DNA of 64,000 bases, taken from assembly GCA_033297205.1 (NCBI GenBank), contig MU859092.1, positions 62,001 through 126,000 of the forward strand, written 5' to 3'. The notes under the pieces are model-generated. The model saw nothing but the letters and a program-made list of their open reading frames with translations. It was not told where the DNA came from and made no database searches. The DNA is from Pseudoneurospora amorphoporcata. Its lineage: Eukaryota; Ascomycota; Sordariomycetes; Sordariales; Sordariaceae. Shown here one piece after another: positions 24,263-35,676 of the stretch. The position numbers and the translations under genes are program-made. Positions within the stretch are counted from its first letter, which is position 1, and every line of letters begins with the position of its first letter.

Positions 24263-25645
24263 TGTGATAGAAATGCTGTACTGAATGTGGGTTGCTTAAA
24301 GTGAGTTGTGGTCGGTGTCCGGCGCGGTTGTTTTGGTATCGCTCGGTCGGTTGGCGATATCGATGGAAGAGCTAAAGTCGGGACAACTTGAAAACAGTCG
24401 GCAGAAGAGAGCGTGGCTGAGGTGGTGAGCGGTGCGTGTGGAGTTCCCTGCTGCCAGAAAAAAAGGGCGGTCGTGCGATTGTGCTTCAGCTCTTGTCCAC
24501 GTCCTTCTTTCGACCCAGGTCGGGGAATTTCCACTGCCTGCCGAAGCTTCGATAGCGTGGTCGGTGCGCGTTACTGCTGTCTCTACCGCAGGGCCAGGTA
24601 TCGCACTAACGCAGCCAGGGTCGGGTATTTCTTGGTGGGACGTTAACCTGGACAAGATGATGGCGCAAACTTCTGTAGGGCTGGCTGCGACTGCGGTTTG
24701 TAGAACTCCTGTTTGGGAAGTTGAGATGGGTATCACTGTTTGGGAGCGGGACAAAGAAGACGACGAATGATATGAACAAGAATTAGAAGATAAAAAGAAT
24801 AAATTCCGGAAGGTCTTTCCACGGTATGCTACGGGTTTTTATTGTGAAACTTCGACCCAGAAGGCTGTTCTAAAGCTGGGCATCGTTTGTCGTCATCGCG
24901 CTTACAGCAGTCCCAGAACCCGCCAGAATCTGGTCAGATCTGGTCCGGTTTCACATGCAAGACGTCAACCCCGTTGCCCAAGACTGGGCTGGCTTTCTCG
25001 TCATGGAGGTTGCTGGGACGGTCATAGGTAGGAACACCTTGAACTGTTGCTATACACCCTGCTTATCAATGGAGATTGTATCGAGTCTTCAGCCGTGTCA
25101 ACATATGGATTCTTTGGACTGATTGATCCCGTTCAGTTGGTTGCATCCCGCGATATGACCACTGGCAGCTTCCCCCAAAGCTTCAGTGCTATTGCCGCCT
25201 GCGTCATTCTTGGAGAGCTCAGCTGGGTTCATCGTACATAGAGGTAGGAAGCTTGGGCCAACTGCCTACGCTCACATCAGCCACGTCATTGCAGTGGCTC
25301 AAACCTGCTTGTTGTAGTCTTAATCAACCCTAACCCTTCTTTGAGTCGTCTGCTTTCTTTTCATTTACAAGTCACAACAACATCTTTTCCCGCTAAATCT
25401 CATTTGAGGTCGCTTGCTGAGACCTGCATGCCCCGTTGAGGCGTTTCGTAAAGGTCCTTCTGCACATGTAATTGGCCAGTATAGTCTGGGGATAAATCCC
25501 ATTTGAATGAGAAAAAGCGGTACTGTATGTTGTTGACTTTCCAAAGTAGGATAAAAAGGGTCTGCAAGTATAGCTCAAACGGTCTACGCTACCACCTGGA
25601 TTGACCGCAAACTCCCAAACACCGACATCATCATCATCGACATAA
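24263..25645. other. intergenic: Pom33-like promoter, telomere-like 13-mer
   Basis: No gene is seen. The left part is the promoter and leader of the Pom33-like gene. AACCCTAACCCTT lies at 25326-25338, one of three telomere-like short motifs in the window. The right part is the 3' flank of the next leftward gene. Confidence 0.55.
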
Positions 25646-27384
25646 TCAAACGAGTCCGCTCTTCGGCAACGGCCAATTAGAATTCCTCCTCTCATCTCTT
25701 CTCTCTGGTTGCTGTTGCTGTTGCTGTTGCTGCGGCTGTAGCAGTTGTTGTTGATCCCCCATGCCCTGACCTTGCGGTCTTACACTGCCCGTACTCGCCA
25801 CTCTCCCTCTCGAAGAAATCAAGGGTCTCCTTGCATGTCGGCCGCGTGCAGAGGTAGATGCGCTACTAGCCATTCTCCCAACAACACCAATACTTCCCGC
25901 AACAGTCGAGGATACAGCTCTCGCATGGCCGAGTGGAAATCCACCGCTCGCACCGCTCATCACCGACGTGTCGGTAGTTACGCTTGTCAGGGGCCGGGCT
26001 AGTATGTCTCCGTAGACGCTGTCCCTACTTTCGGGAGCGCATCGTATCGAGATGTTTCGCCTCATGTCCTTTGTTGCTGGTGGGGTAGGTAAGGGAATTG
26101 TTGGTGGTGGACCAGGTGATGGGAGGGTGTCAATGCTATAGTCTTTGCTGACGGCTTGTCCGATTCGTCGTGGGGAGATGCCTGCTGGTGGCTCGAACTG
26201 AGGCGTTTGAGGCGTTTGTAAGGGGCGATAAGCTTGAGAGGGCCGTAGAACTGGTGGTGGTAATGGTCCCTGGTCTGGAGGCGGTGTGTTCACTTCTTCG
26301 ATCGTCTCCAAGTGGATGGGTTCTGGTGGCCCTGTCGGACTAGAAGGGTCACCATCTTTTGTCGTTGGACTGGCCTGATCCTTGACAATATAGCTGACGA
26401 TGGCGCGGTCGAGTGCGTCGCTTACGTTCTGCTCTTCTTCTTTCTGTTTTTGTTTCCTCTTTCGGTATCTCACGAAGAGGTAGAAGCCCGCGAGAGAAAG
26501 TACGGAGGAACCGATGATGGCGACGACAACTGCTATAGCAGCACGGTTGACTGATAACGCAGCTCCTTGTACAGCTTTGATGTCGTTTTCGTTTTGAGCC
26601 TCAGAGTCATTTGGAGCCTGGCAAAGGTTAACGAGACGGTGAGAAGTTTGACTATGGGGAGGGCACCAACCATTGTCGAGCTTGAATCTGTCGAGCTTGG
26701 GTCTGCCGTGAATGTGATGGTCGACTCTATAAGCTCTGTTGTAAACGAGACCACGGTTTCTGTGACCGTGACCGTGACCAAATCCCCTTGATCCAACATG
26801 TCGCCCATACTGCTGCTCATACTGCTGACCTTACTCGAGGCCGAACGTTCTGCAGCTATCATGGCATTGGAAGCGGATTCCTCAGCCGACGCTATTGCGC
26901 TTGAGGCTGAGGCTTGAACTGATGCCAAAGCGCTGGAAGCTGACGAGGTAAGGTAATCGATCGACTCCTGAAGCCCTATGATGGATGTGGCCATGAGGCT
27001 TGAGATGTATATGGCATTCGACTCGGCTTCTTCGAGGGCACCGCTGAGGGAGCTTATTGTTGCGAAAATGGGGTTGTTACGCTGGTAGATTCCTATATTC
27101 GTGGTTGCCGTTGTCGGAATAGGTGAAGGGGTTGCCTCTGCTGCCACTGCGGCGCTGATCGTCGAGGTCACGGTCGTTAACACGGGCGGAGAGCCATGAT
27201 CTTCATGGCTGTTGACCGGACGCCTTGCACCGATGGGTGGATGATGGTGTGGCCATGGCCTTACCGGACTGTCGGTCTCGACAGACTCTGCGCTCGCCAC
27301 ATTGTCAAGTGCGGTCAATGCTGCCGAGCAGCAGACAATGATTCCTCGAATCAGACCGTATTTGAGATGATCCCGCTTTCTCAT
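25646..27384 (-). CDS. Ser/Thr-rich single-pass surface protein, unrecognised
   Basis: Exons 27384-26671 and 26617-25646 (53-nt intron with a GTTAACC branch site) give 561 residues. The sequence starts with a likely signal peptide (basic MRKRDHLK, then a hydrophobic IIVCCSAALTAL). A long Ser/Ala/Thr-rich ectodomain follows, including a region of repeated SSAS/ASSA around residues 130-190 that could be O-mannosylated or helical. A transmembrane segment (about residues 264-286, AAIAVVVAIIGSSVLSLAGF) is followed by a basic stop-transfer RYRKRKQKQK and a 270-residue Pro/Ser-rich cytosolic tail with a glutamine run near its end (DNA 25709-25750). The architecture resembles fungal cell-wall stress sensors and Mid2-like proteins, but no WSC or other named domain is visible, so the role is an inference from layout only. 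Confidence 0.8.
25709..25732 (-). repeat. TTGCTG x4 microsatellite encoding glutamines
   Basis: Four tandem TTGCTG units (read as CAGCAA on the coding strand), with more CAG/CAA codons to about 25750, encode the polyglutamine tract near the C-terminus of the surface protein. Such tracts vary in length between strains. Confidence 0.9.
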
Positions 27385-28591
27385 TGTTCATCTTGACAGA
27401 CTAAGGGCGTTGAAAAACAGGACAGAAAACTCATTGTTCCATTGTCTGCGTTTGGAACAGAGCAACTGAAGATGAACGCTAGGAGAAAGAAAGGCGGGGA
27501 TAATGATACAGGGCAAAGAACCCAAGGACTCCCGAGTCGCTCCCATGATCAACTACACACCAGAAAGAACGGACTGGGATATCATAGCCCTGTATGCGCA
27601 AACGCCGACGGTCGGAAAAAGATAGGGGTCCGGATGACTTTGATAGCCATTCGAGATTCTGATTCGGCGAACATGATGATCTAGAAACATGGTGGAAACG
27701 GCCAGGACAGGTCAGCCGTGAAGATGCGACACCAGGACCTCGACTACTACCACTCGGGGGCAGCGGGCTGGTTGCGAGCTTGCCTCCTCGAAGTTTGTGC
27801 CCAAGCACTTGAAAGTGAATCCCGAATCCCAGAGCAAAGTGTCAGTCTGTATTCCGGCTTGTCTGCCACAGGGATTGATTCAGCAACTGCCGCGGAGGTA
27901 GGCATCAAGAACAAGAAGATCCTTCGTCGGCGCCACGCTAGATTCGATAGTTGAAAGGATGAACCTGTGTCAGTAAACCGAAATGACTCGAGAATTGGAC
28001 GGCATGACTTGATTCGAAACCGCCGACGTTGTTGATAGTGGCAATCTTCCATGCAATCTTTCAACGCGTGAGGCCCTGCTTTTGAACAAAAATGGACATC
28101 CTCGATGGAATGAATTTTACTAGTCGAGTCGGAATACGGCACAGAATCCAATCCAACAAGTGCAAGTGTACTTCGAAGGTCAGTGGAGGTGCAAATAAGG
28201 TTGAGAGTTTAAGATCGCCGCCAAGGATTCTCCATTGCGAAGCGCCCCCCGTGACATCTGTCCGAGCTCTTTAGCAGCTGCTCACAGCTGGCCCTTGTGT
28301 CCACTGCTAAAAGCGCAAGAGCGGTCCACAGCTCCCTGTAACATCGGATGCCCGCGGTCTGGAACGCCACCCGCTGAAAGAATGGGACCTGATAGGAGGT
28401 TGGAAGGATTCCATGACAACGAACTTTTTGGAAGGGAATTGAAATAACGAAGGAAAATTACGACATCTTGGGAGAAAAAGCCACAAATAACTCGTCGGAA
28501 ACGTTTCCTATCCCGGACCATCTTGTCCCTGCCAATTTCTCCAGCTGCTCCCCTCCTCTAGCTCCAACATCACAAAAATCGCCGCCAGAAA
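27385..28591. other. divergent promoter region
   Basis: This 1.2-kb interval lies between the leftward surface-protein gene and the rightward Cdc25-like gene, so it serves both. I see no gene in it; a 134-codon frame on the minus strand near 27.8-28.1 kb begins without ATG and has no family features. Confidence 0.55.
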
Positions 28592-29358
28592 ATGACCACT
28601 ATTGGATCCCTCCAGAGACTCTCGGCCCCGGCCCTGTCCAAGCTGATCCTGGCTGAACAAGAGGCCTCGGCGGCGCCGGCCAGCACGGAGAATGGTAGCC
28701 CCACTTCTCTGGCTATCATTGACGTGCGGGATGACGGTGCGTAGTTCCCGCCCCGATCCTCCGGCCTCCACAAACAACCTTCAACTGGCAGTCCTTTGAC
28801 CAAGTCCACTCGATCTCGATCTTATTTCCCCAACAACACTTCATCCCCCAGAAATACCATCACGATCCATTCCAAGCATGGATTCTACCACTACGTGTCT
28901 CCCCTGCCTAAAACTAACCCCATTCCTCCACAGATTACATAGGCGGCCACATCAAGGGTTCCCAGAACGTTCCCTCGCACAAGCTCGACGCCATGCTTCC
29001 CACCCTCGTCCGCCAGCTCCAAGACAAGGAGACGGTCGTCTTCCACTGTGCGCTTTCGCAGCAGCGCGGACCCAGCGCCGCTTTGCGCTACATTCGCGAG
29101 CGGGAGCGTTTGATGCCAAAGGAGGTGGGGACTAAGCTCACTTCTACCGCTGATCGTGCCGCGGTGGAGGAGGTGGCGGAGGAGGTTGCTAAGGAGGCTG
29201 ATGGAGCGGAGAAGAAGGAAGAAGAAAAGAAACCGGTTAATCAAAAGGTGTTTGTATTGGATCGCGGGTTTGTGGGGTGGCAGGAGGCTTTTGGGTTGGA
29301 TGAGAGGTTGACGGAGGGGTATAGAAAGGAGTTGTGGAAGGATGGGTATTGGATGTGA
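28592..29358 (+). CDS. small Cdc25/Acr2/Ych1-like rhodanese-fold phosphatase
   Basis: Exons 28592-28736 and 28934-29358 give 189 residues. The product is a single rhodanese/Cdc25 domain: LAIIDVRDDDYIGGHIKGS, then the active-site loop VFHCALSQQRGPSAA, which has the HC-x5-R signature of Cdc25-type phosphatases (Cys near 96). A Glu/Lys-rich insert (about residues 130-155) precedes the last block KVFVLDRGFVGWQEAFG. The closest known types are fission yeast Ibp1, yeast Ych1 and Acr2 arsenate reductases, all of this size. Whether the main substrate is arsenate or a phosphoprotein cannot be told. The 197-nt intron, donor GTGCGT, falls between the Asp-rich strand and YIGGH and keeps the frame. Confidence 0.92.
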
Positions 29359-32300
29359 GGATTGTGTAGACTAGAAGGTAGAAGTACTTCTACTGAATCA
29401 AGCGGGCTGAGAGTTTGAAGGATCAGTCAGGTCAGGAGGGTGAGCGGAAGGGGAAGTAAGTCTTACTGTTTAGCGCTGGCAGCCGGAGTTACCTTTCGTT
29501 CATGCTGGGCTTAATCGTTACCCAAAGGGCTTTCTTTACTATAGATTCGTTCACATGGATTGGATCATGCTCTGCCGATGTCCTCGCCGATGGTAGACTT
29601 CTAGGGACTGGGGTCTTTGCGGAACACGACAAGAGTAGCGTATAGGCTGCGAAAAATTTGTCAAGAAAGACTTCTCTGGTGGGAATACAGTTAAGAGAGA
29701 GGGAAGCCTGAGATGATTGGCTGGCATGAAGTGCACTCAACTTTTCGGTAATTGGCAGTGGTCAAATTAACGACAGTGCAACGAAGCAAGGAAGCAACAA
29801 GACGCAAGAGATTTTTGTCTCACTGGTAGTATGAGTGCAACAAAAAAGGACCACGCATTGCCCACCACCATCCATTTCTGGAAGGACACAGTGGAAGAGG
29901 TGGAGTTGAAGTTCTTGGGTAGCATTGTAGGTACAGTACGTATGTATGTACGTTGCGGTGGTAAGTGGTCCCCGAACTTCGGTTCCCCTTTTTTTTTTCT
30001 TTTCTCCGGGCTTCATAGGGTCACATACAGTTGGGGGATCTAGGACGTGGGACGTGGGATGCGGATCTGGTGGTAGTTTCGTCGTCGTACGAGTAAATGC
30101 CGGACAAAAGTCCGACGGAGGGAGCTGTTGGTTCTTGGGTGCGCTACCTGCTGTGCATGTTTTGGATCTCTTGGGTCTCTTGGGAACTTGGCAAGCACTT
30201 TGGCTTTCGTTCAAAAGGTCCATACGGTTGAGGTGGTCTCAAGTGCCGACGAGCGACTGCCGATAGGTTATGTGTAGAACCTTCTGAGCAGAGTTCTGGA
30301 AGGTTGTGGTTTCTCGGTAGCTGAACAGGCCAGCCTACTTCACGGATATTATATCTAGTAGAACAGTGAGCCCGGGGCTCGAGTAAAACACCATAGCCTC
30401 GGCCACATCACTCGTTTATCTCCCTATCAAATTCCCATATACAGAGCCTCACTCGAAATCACGTATGTGGTGGCTTTGACAGTATATGGTGGCAAGGCAA
30501 AATGAACAGCCGTTGGAAAGAGTTTGCTTCCGGCAGGTATTTCAGAAATCCTACCTCTGATGTAACTTTGACCACTTTTGAAAGGCTTATTATCGAGTTC
30601 CAGATTGCTGCAAGCATGGAATCTTGAGTCCGATGGGGTCTTTGAGACCCTTCGCACAGAAAATTTGCATACAGAGAACCCTACGGGTAGCATACAAGGC
30701 ATATCCTTTCCCACTACGGTCATTGATGTTCATTGTAGTATGCAGAAGCTTCGACTACACCAACAACCGGTCACTGTAACGGCGGAAGGCATCCAGGTTT
30801 TGGTGAGGAGAAGCCGAGTGACCCATGAACAATAACGGAATCGTGATAATGGAGATTTGAGATTTGGAATCCGAGATATCGCAATTAAAAGAATATCATT
30901 GAGTTTGCACTGCAATGCTCATGCCTCTTATGCGGTTGAGAGGAGCCCAATGGATCGCCAGACGCTCATCGACGTTTTCGTGTATGTGATTCTTTCTTGT
31001 TTTGGTAGGTTGCCATAAGAACGAGAGCACGCAAAAACGAGAGGGAACCACGAATGGTGTTTCCGGTAGCAATTGAAGAGTGGAAGAGGAGATGGTTGGG
31101 GACCAAAGACCTCACCGGGGACTGAAAAGGTCGTATCTTGACAATTATCCGAGTCGTCTTTGGTGCTTACTGCCCAACAACTTGACATTGGGACAAGCAA
31201 AAACGCAACTCTCACAGCATCGGTACCGAAGGGCTATGGATACTCCAGCCTTTTTCAGCCATCGGTTACGTCAGTCGCGTGCTAAATCGGGTGCTTGTCT
31301 GAAAGACAAAATCCACAGTCTAATCTATGATTATAATCAGGCGTCATCCACCAGCTCAGGTTGTTCACCTAATAGTCCACTCGAATCCACAAACATACGA
31401 GTGACGTGAAGCAGCTAACGAGGCGGAAGCGATGTTGCGTAAACAGCGCCGGAACAATTGCCGGAACAGTTGCCGATTGTTTTGGAGTGCCTTGCGCTGT
31501 CCAGTTCCGGTATTGTAAGAAGACCTTCAGTTCAAATCTCATCTCTGACAGATAGCTGTAAAATTTCTCCCATCTCGATCTTCTGGTTTATCAGAAGAAG
31601 CCGGTGCGGTCAACTTATCAACTCGTTGATGTAGAAGATATGTGTGCATGAACGCACATTGGCTGGCTGCCAGCAAGCCACTCATTGGACATCCGAAAGG
31701 GAAACGGTCGTGCCAGCAAACCTAAGTGTTACCTCGACACGCGAGAAAAGGGCGACTCGGAGGATCTTCCCCGTGGGTTATCATGGGAATGTAGGACCTG
31801 CCCTGATGGGGTAGACTTGCCATAACGGACAGCAGATTAGAGTACTGGAATGACGCCCCATCCGCACTCGCTTGCACGTTAGTCTCGGTGGACTGGCTCC
31901 AACAGTCTCAAGAGGCGCCGCAAGGACTGACCGGGCCGCCGGAACAAAGGATGGGCCAGTCAAGAGAGATTGTGGAGTGACCCTGGCTGGGCTACCTTAG
32001 AAGCCAGCCAAGCGCTGGGTGGAGAAGAGGTTAAGAAACTACAGCTCTTTTGGTTTAGAGTCCAGGATGAAAAGAGAATCGTGAATGCGATACTACCGAG
32101 TGCCGAGATAGGCCTGCCAACTCCCACAGAGCCCGGTTCGACCAGGACAAGATGGTGAGCAAGGCCATGTCAAAGACGACAGGAAGCGGGAATGAATTCC
32201 TTTCTCGTGCGGAATGGTCCGAACACGAGGGTGGAGCGTTTTGGGAGAAAAAGACCATCACAGTGCCGTTTGCGGAGGACGCTGGTACATAATGACGAGC

Positions 32301-34550
32301 CGCGGTGAAGGTTGGGAAGTGGATAAGGGATTGCAAGATTGTGGGATGCGGCGAGGGTGGAAAACAGCCTGGTTATCTGCGGGGAGAGACGGAAGGGAAT
32401 ATGGCGAAGAACCATGACCAGCGGTCCATCCATGTGACAGTGAGACGACAAAACGTGGGGAGATGTCTGGCATCAAGAGGATTGACGGCCAAGGGAAAAG
32501 CCAGACGGAATGTAACCGGATATAAGTGGGTAGGGAAAAGATGAGGGAACGGACATCCATCCATCCGTCCTGATAAATTTTGGGATCAATGGTCTAGAGT
32601 TCGAAGACCTCTTCGGGTTATCGAGTCCGCGCTGGTTTCCAAAGACAGTTAGCGAGGTGCATACATAGTATAGAGCGGGAACCAAGTGCGAGAAGCATGG
32701 GAGAAAGTGGAAGCTAGCAATGATGGTCAGCGGCGAGATCGATCGCAGGTCGACGGCGACAGGGGAATATACATAAAGTGGCTGTCCTCAGGAACCTAAG
32801 CCATCTATAAGAGGAAAAGGACGAGTAAGCTATCAAAGGGGGAAGGCGTGACAAAAGACATTATCGGAACGGATGGGCAAGCGGAAAGTGTGAAGCTTGG
32901 CAGGTGCTTGGCTTCGACCTGCGTTGACTTATCGCAGATCCGCGATAGCGCACGATGTCCCCCGCTTGCCGCTTTCGGCTGTTACCGAATGCTCCACTCT
33001 CCACATCTGGATCTTCAGTTGACATTCTGACATTCGATGGACTGGGCCATGACAACCGAATCATCTCATGATACATCATCTTCCGCCGACTTCGGCCGGT
33101 GACAGATTTGAAACGAGTTCAAACTTTTGTACCCAAGATTTCAATACTTTGCTTATTTTGCGTCTGCAGCACTACTGGCTTTTTAGTGCTTGGCCACTAA
33201 AGACCGTCATCTCAGAAACGCCTTTGCTGGGGATGTTATCTCTGCAGTAGTGGTCGGCACACAGACGAGCGTAATTCACCTTTCTTTCCAAGTTAATTCG
33301 CAAGTTAATTGCTCTCATGTTGGCAGTGGCTGCCTTTTCAGATGCGAGAGAGGACCGAAGGGAGGAAGCAGCCCTACCGAACCAACCAATCAGACGACGT
33401 TTATCCTTCCTGATTGGGCAATTTGGGACACCTGCAGAGCCAAGCAGTCTCCAAATTTTTGAGGTGCCCCCCTTTTGTGATGTTGTGCAGCCTGGCGATG
33501 AAAGCTTTGTTCCTCTTTAGGCATGGCTTGAATGGAGTCAAAGAGTAGTCCAGAGCTGCGTTTGGTCAAGGTCCCCGCCATCGCCCTCGGCTTCCTACCT
33601 CTCCCGATGTGCCCCATCGCTCAGGTTGAATTCTGCCCATCCGTCCACCTTCAATACCACCACTTTTGCACCCTGGTTGCCGGTCCTATATTTGAGGCTC
33701 CTCAGGGTTTTGACTCTGGCGTGCCTGGTTTCAGCGATCCCGGCCGAGATTGCGCGATTCTAGTGGCTCTGCCGACGAGGGAAGCCGAGACCATCACAGA
33801 ATGCTAGCTTGGCTTCGGAAGTTTGGTCTAGGGTCCTTCCGTACACTATCAGCGTTAAGTGACGTGGTGGCTGGAAGCCATTTGTTACCTTGCCCAAGTC
33901 CTCTTGAGCCAATCATGTACGCAACCTGGTACATAGCCCGGTGATGAGCTTTCAAAGTTACCAAAGTCTGTCTCCACAACGAGCAGAACCGACAATCAGA
34001 TGTTCAATGGAGTCCTATGCATCACTACACCTACGTGTTTCTCTATACCCAGAACTATCTTCAACGCCACGCGAATACCACCAAAGCCCGTGGTCGACGT
34101 CGATCACGCCGGCCTCCTGTGGACTCTCTGGCATCAACCAGTTCTACCAGTCAATGTTTATCACGTACTCGAATATGAGGATGCAGTGAACTTTTGTCCT
34201 TGTATCAATCCCGGCCCAGGTGCCCTGGTTCAACATTTTCCCTACCGGTGTACTCCTAGTCCCCGACTCCTAGCCTAGTCCAGCTAGTTCCTCGAGTGTG
34301 TAGTCCTCCTACCCAGGCGCCATCAACATTGAAGTAAATAAAGCACATCCCCCGTGGGGTTCTGGACAGAATTATATCAACCAGAGAGCAGCACGAGCCT
34401 CGTCACTGCTGGTCTCTTTGTCAAGACTTTCAAAGCTCCTTCCGCAATATCCACCATACTCTGACCTACATCCCTTTTAACAGTACTTGAACTAGCTATC
34501 GAATCTTTCTTCTCAGCACTAAGCACAACAAAAAGCATCAAGTCAACAAA
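29359..34550. other. 5.2-kb gene-sparse stretch upstream of the bANK regulator
   Basis: I find no supported gene. Frames of 90-150 codons exist on both strands (for example 29762-30223 minus, 30427-30723 minus, 33532-33807 plus) but lack recognisable motifs and clear splice structure. A short direct repeat GCCGGAACAATT/GCCGGAACAGTT lies at 31448-31471. The right end, with CACAACAAAAAGCATC just before the ATG, looks like a normal fungal leader for the next gene. Confidence 0.5.
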
Positions 34551-35676
34551 ATGACGGCAGAGACGACCTCCGCCACCGAAGAGACCCCGTCTCCAAAGCC
34601 CGCGGTGAACGACAGGAGAAAGCTGCAAAACCGTATTGCCCAGCGAAGGTTTCGACGTATGCGCACATTTGCCTTGTTGTTCACAAAAATGGGAAGAAGC
34701 ATGAAAGCTAACCAATTTCACAGAGAAGAAGGCAATGGAGGCTCGAGCTGCCAGCTTACAGGCAGAGGGCATCTGGCACGAATACTTCAACCTCCATCCA
34801 CAATATGCCGGCAACTACGAACTACCATTTTTGGGACCTTCTGCGCCCACCAGTCCGACCGATGTTCCACAGCGAGGATGGCACCCAACTATCGAACATC
34901 AGATCGGTGTGTGGCACAATCAGCTCTTCGGCAGCGACACTTTCTACCTCAGCACTCCCCCGGCCGATATCGCCACTCCCATGTCCCCTCCCAACAGCTC
35001 AGCTTCATCCGTATCACCTGATGGTTCGGTTTATGGTGGGGAAGCGCCCAATAAGCCCTGTTTTCCGCCACAAGATCAAGAGGGTTATTCGGTTTCCACG
35101 CAACAGAACCACCTGTTCCACGACGACTTGTTCCCTGGAGGCCCCTTTGACATCAACGGCTCGGTTCCTGGTGCTTCACAACACGGCTTCTCCAATGAAG
35201 CTCCCCACAAAGACAACACAGACGCTTCCGCGATCGATTATGCCGAAAACATGGGGGTTCGGCTCCGAGATCAGGTCGCGACAGATTGGAAGATGCATAA
35301 ACCAGCCCAGTCCATTGACTCGTGCACTTGGTCCTCCAAGGACGGCGAACAGTGGGAGCCGTTGCTACATACAGCAGCAAAGAATGGCAACTGCGGCATC
35401 ATTCAGATGCTTCTCGATCACAATACCAACGTCAACGAGCGCAACAGTAGTGGCATGACGGCGCTTCATGTTGCTATTGAGAATTCCCAGGAGGATGTTA
35501 TCATGTTACTGCTTCAGAGAGGTGTCGATGTTAACGCGGAAGATCACAGTCACCGGACTGCTCTCTCCATGGCCGTCAGCAACAATAGCGAGTATGGTGT
35601 CCGGTTATGCCTGATGCATGGAGCCGATCCGAAACTAGCAAAGGTTCCTGCCTTTGGCGGTAGCCTAGGACCATAG
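34551..35676 (+). CDS. bANK-type transcription factor (bZIP basic region plus ankyrin repeats)
   Basis: Exons 34551-34656 and 34724-35676 (67-nt intron) give 352 residues. Residues 21-42 read DRRKLQNRIAQRRFRQKK, a fungal bZIP DNA-contact region; the intron falls inside the Gln codon of RFRQ and splicing is required to complete it. No heptad leucine pattern follows. After a Pro/Ser-rich middle part, residues about 246-345 contain three ankyrin repeats (EPLLHTAAKNGNCGIIQMLL, MTALHVAIENSQEDVIMLLL, RTALSMAVSNNSEYGVRLCL). A bZIP basic region without zipper combined with C-terminal ankyrins is the hallmark of the bANK family typified by TOXE of Cochliobolus and the apicidin regulator of Fusarium, which switch on secondary-metabolite clusters. 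No polyketide or peptide synthetase gene lies within this window. Confidence 0.88.

Noticed and set aside
29762..30223. 153-codon minus-strand frame from a true ATG
   Set aside because: The product includes a translated TACATACGTAC microsatellite-like stretch and a poly-A derived Lys run, with no domain; most likely chance, though a transcript would change this.
30427..30723. 98-codon minus-strand frame
   Set aside because: Composition is not unreasonable, but there is no motif, no joinable upstream exon and no conserved block that I recognise.
31448..31474. Two tandem copies of GCCGGAACAAT/GTT-type 12-mer
   Set aside because: Only two imperfect units in non-coding DNA and no neighbouring feature; not enough to suggest a site.
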